Positions 61,883 through 64,000 of a DNA stretch of 64,000 nucleotides are shown here, piece by piece. The DNA is taken from the NCBI GenBank assembly GCA_910589035.1, contig CAJUSI010000060.1:4480-68479 (forward strand), in the 5' to 3' direction. The notes beneath the pieces are model-generated. The model searched no databases. It had not been told where the DNA came from and was given only the letters and a program-made list of their open reading frames with translations. This stretch comes from an uncultured Acetatifactor sp. (GTDB taxonomy: Bacteria > Bacillota > Clostridia > Lachnospirales > Lachnospiraceae). The position numbers and the translations under genes are program-made. Every line of letters starts with the position of its first letter. The stretch's first letter is position 1.

Positions 61883-62051
61883 GGAGTTTCCGAGAGTATA
61901 TTAGAAACAGGATCTCGGAATCTTCTGGCAGAAAATGGTGTTTTATAATTCGGGGGTTCCTTAAAAGGCGGAGGAATTTGCAAAAACGAAATCTCAGAGG
62001 ATTCAAAAAACAGCGCCTGGGAATTCCGGGAGGATATTAGAAATAAATCGG
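61883..62051 (+). repeat. Two diverged copies of a 32-36 bp direct repeat
   Basis: GGAGTTTCCGAGAGTATATT (61883 onward, continuing AGAAACAGGATCTCGG) resembles GGAATTCCGGGAGGATATTA (62020 onward, continuing GAAATAAATCGG). The second copy lies just before the ribosome site of the small gene at 62060. Confidence 0.5.
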
Positions 62052-62059
62052 AGGGAAAA

Positions 62060-62278
62060 ATGGGGATATTTCGGAAAAAGCAGATACAGAAGGCGGATTA
62101 CGACAGAGAGAACTGGAGGCCTGTATTAAGATGCAGCATTTGCAACGGGGAACAGGTGGCGGGATTTAAAAATATCCATACGGGCGTGTTCCGGGAGGAG
62201 TGCTTTATCCTGAGCGATTCGGACCTGGAGGATTTCAAGGCAAAATACGGGATTACGGACCTGGCAAAGGAATATTAA
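62060..62278 (+). CDS. Small conserved protein of unknown function
   Basis: This 72-residue protein is basic at the N-terminus (MGIFRKKQIQKADYD) and then reads RCSICNGEQVAGFKNIHTG, and ends FKAKYGITDLAKEY. It has two Cys residues in CSIC and no transmembrane helix. Similar small proteins seem to be common in clostridia, but no function is known to me; the CSIC motif alone cannot bind zinc without partners. GGAGGG precedes the ATG. Confidence 0.75.
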   Translation: MGIFRKKQIQKADYDRENWRPVLRCSICNGEQVAGFKNIHTGVFREECFILSDSDLEDFKAKYGITDLAKEY

Positions 62279-62364
62279 GGCGGCTTTTCCGGGAAGAGAG
62301 CGGGGAAAACTTAAAAATACAGAATGGAAATGAAGAAGGCAGTAAAAAAGAACACGATTGAAAG

Positions 62365-62414
62365 AATATATAGAGAATGTATATAGAGAATGTATATAGA
62401 AAATGTATATAGAA
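62365..62414 (+). repeat. 13-bp tandem repeat, about four copies
   Basis: AATGTATATAGAG/A repeats at 62376, 62389 and 62402, after a shorter first copy at 62365. It is intergenic and its period is not a multiple of three. The rest of 62279-62526 shows only A-rich sequence. Confidence 0.9.
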
Positions 62415-62526
62415 AAAAGGGAACAGAAAGAAAACGTGACTGAGAAAAATACCATAGGGAAAAATGCGGCAGAAAGAGCGGCAAAAATAAGCGTATAGAA
62501 AAGACGGAGAATGAAAAGGGGAGGCC

Positions 62527-63672
62527 ATGAAATTTCTTCACATATCAGATTTACATATCGGAAAGCGGGTAAACGAGTTTTCCATGCTGGAGGATCAGCG
62601 GCATGTGCTGAAGCAGATCCTGAACATAGCGGAGAGGGAGCAGGCGGAGGGTGTTCTCATTGCGGGGGACATCTATGATAAATCCGTTCCCTCCGCGGAG
62701 GCAGTACAGATATTCGACTGGTTTCTCACGGAGCTGGCGGGGCGGGGGAAGAAGGTGTTCGCCGTGAGCGGAAACCATGATTCCCCGGAGCGGATTGCCT
62801 TTGGGGCGCAGCTTATGAGCGGCAGAGAGGTGTATCTTTCCCCCGTATACAACGGCAGAACGTCAAAAATATCACTTCAGGATGAATACGGTGAGCTGTG
62901 CGTATATCTGCTGCCATTCCTGAAGCCCGCAGCCGTGCGCCATGCGCTGGAAAAGGAGCTGGAGGGGGAGCTGCCGGAGAGCTATCAGGATGCGGTGCGT
63001 CTGGCGGTAGAACGCATGGAAATAGACGATACAAAGCGCAATATCCTGGTGGCCCATCAGTTCGTCACCGGCGCGGGGCGCTGTGATTCCGAGGAGGTGG
63101 CGGTGGGCGGCCTGGACAATGTGGACGCGGAGCTTTTCGACAGATTCGATTATGCGGCGCTGGGACATATCCACAGTCCACAGTCCGTGAAGAGGGAGAC
63201 GGTCCGGTACTGCGGGACGCCCCTGAAATATTCCTTTTCGGAATCTGAGCAGGAGAAGTCCGCAACCCTTGTGGAATTAAAGGAAAAAGGGGAGGTTGTC
63301 CTTTCTGCGGTGCCGTTATCGCCCCTGCACGATATGCGCAAAATCAGGGGGACCTATGAGGAGGTCATGTCCAGGAGATTTTACCAGGGGACGGACACGG
63401 AGGATTATGTACAGATTACCCTGACAGACGAGGAGGATATTCCGGACGGCCTGCAGAAGCTGCGCACGGTCTATCCCAATCTGATGCGTCTGGTCTATGA
63501 TAACAGCCGTACCAGGCAGGAGCAAAGCGTGGAGGCGGCGGAGGAGATAGAGCAGAAATCGGAGCTGGAATTATTCGGGGAGTTCTATGAACTGCAGAAT
63601 AACCGGCCAATGAGCGGGGAGCAGGCGGAATTTGTGAAGCGGATGATAGAGGAGCTTCGGCAAAAGGAATAG
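62527..63672 (+). CDS. sbcD: Exonuclease SbcCD subunit D
   Basis: This 381-residue Mre11-type nuclease has the phosphoesterase motifs FLHISDLHIGKR, VLIAGDIYDKS, AVSGNHDSPER, VAHQFVTGAG and ALGHIHSPQ, which bind two Mn2+ ions. A capping domain follows. With SbcC it cleaves hairpins and processes DNA ends. The start at 62527 follows AAGGGGAGG. The sbcC gene begins 123 bp downstream. Confidence 0.96.
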   Translation: MKFLHISDLHIGKRVNEFSMLEDQRHVLKQILNIAEREQAEGVLIAGDIYDKSVPSAEAVQIFDWFLTELAGRGKKVFAVSGNHDSPERIAFGAQLMSGREVYLSPVYNGRTSKISLQDEYGELCVYLLPFLKPAAVRHALEKELEGELPESYQDAVRLAVERMEIDDTKRNILVAHQFVTGAGRCDSEEVAVGGLDNVDAELFDRFDYAALGHIHSPQSVKRETVRYCGTPLKYSFSESEQEKSATLVELKEKGEVVLSAVPLSPLHDMRKIRGTYEEVMSRRFYQGTDTEDYVQITLTDEEDIPDGLQKLRTVYPNLMRLVYDNSRTRQEQSVEAAEEIEQKSELELFGEFYELQNNRPMSGEQAEFVKRMIEELRQKE

Positions 63673-63795
63673 GGAAAAGAACATGCCGGGACAAGACGTA
63701 ATTCCGGTTTCGAAGAGAGATCCGGAAGCGAAATTCCGGGAAAAGAGAGATAAAAAAGCGAATAGATACGGGGAAGAGAAAGGAAGGGGAAAGCC

Positions 63796-64000
63796 ATGAA
63801 GCCGGTAAAGCTTGTCATAAGTGCATTTGGGCCGTACGCGGACAGGACGGAGATTGATTTTGAGAGATTCGACGGAAGGGGGCTTTACCTGATCACCGGG
63901 GACACCGGGGCAGGGAAGACCACCATTTTCGATGCCATCGCCTTTGCCCTGTACGGGGAGGCCAGCGGCGATGTGCGAAGGGCGGATATGTTCCGCAGCA
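63796..64000 (+). CDS. sbcC: Exonuclease SbcCD subunit C, N-terminal part
   Basis: The first 68 residues of an SMC-like ATPase are visible, cut by the window end. MKPVKLVISAFGPYADRTEI and the Walker A GDTGAGKTTIFDAI are typical of SbcC. GGAAGGGGAAAG precedes the ATG. It acts with SbcD, encoded just upstream. Confidence 0.96.
   Translation, partial: MKPVKLVISAFGPYADRTEIDFERFDGRGLYLITGDTGAGKTTIFDAIAFALYGEASGDVRRADMFRS

Overview
The window is a contiguous stretch of Firmicutes-type chromosome. Nearly every gene has an AGGAGG-like ribosome binding site, and GTG and TTG starts occur. The gene content points to an anaerobic gut clostridium, most likely a Lachnospiraceae member: class III (anaerobic) ribonucleotide reductase, a bile-salt-hydrolase-type enzyme, GH42 and GH78 glycosidases, DUF4317 and DUF5685 proteins, and a YtcP/LplB-type oligosaccharide ABC transporter with a membrane-anchored AraC regulator. 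The family assignment is an inference; no rRNA or tRNA gene was seen, nor any CRISPR array or intact insertion sequence.

Layout. 1-5.8 kb: the tail of a probable nucleoside phosphorylase, then a BMP-type nucleoside ABC importer (lipoprotein, double ATPase, two permeases) ending in a V4R-domain protein with an 18-bp repeat tract. 5.8-8.6 kb: an Fe-S aldo/keto reductase and an FAD dehydrogenase. 8.6-11.5 kb: an AT-rich island with an Rrf2 remnant and a BlaI/BlaR1-like repressor-sensor pair with a small secreted protein. 11.6-16.6 kb: an ECF sigma factor with a membrane partner, an XRE regulator, and an SOS-type YolD/Y-family polymerase pair. 16.7-21.8 kb: a surface-glycan or lipid-carrier cluster (FAD oxidoreductase, two GT2 glycosyltransferases, DegT aminotransferase, LytTR regulator). 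21.8-33.7 kb: DUF4317, MscL, TPR lipoprotein, cold-shock protein with a hairpin leader, degenerate EIIA protein, NlpC/P60 hydrolase, rpsO, pnp and a TldD/TldE pair. 33.8-43.5 kb: a rhamnoside-utilisation locus (ABC importer, AraC sensor-regulator, unknown protein, GH78). 43.7-49.1 kb: zinc-ribbon, DUF5685 and J-domain proteins, then nrdD-nrdG. 49.3-58.6 kb: choloylglycine hydrolase, AI-2E transporter, a queuine-salvage-like pair behind a structured leader, sugar acetyltransferase, UvrD/PcrA helicase and GH42 beta-galactosidase. 59-64 kb: a three-gene membrane operon, a small conserved protein, sbcD and the start of sbcC.

The most interesting signals are: (1) a terminator-bearing, preQ1-like leader in front of a radical SAM gene whose CxxxCxxC motif is broken by a one-base frameshift, followed by a YhhQ transporter gene; (2) a perfect 16-bp inverted repeat followed by seven T's in the cold-shock gene leader, a possible attenuator; (3) short tandem-repeat expansions, always multiples of 3 bp, inside five unrelated protein genes; (4) a three-copy dispersed hairpin repeat; (5) a membrane-anchored EIIA-Glc-like protein in which both active-site histidines are replaced; and (6) a secreted protein beside BlaR1 that looks frameshifted by a duplicated AG dinucleotide.
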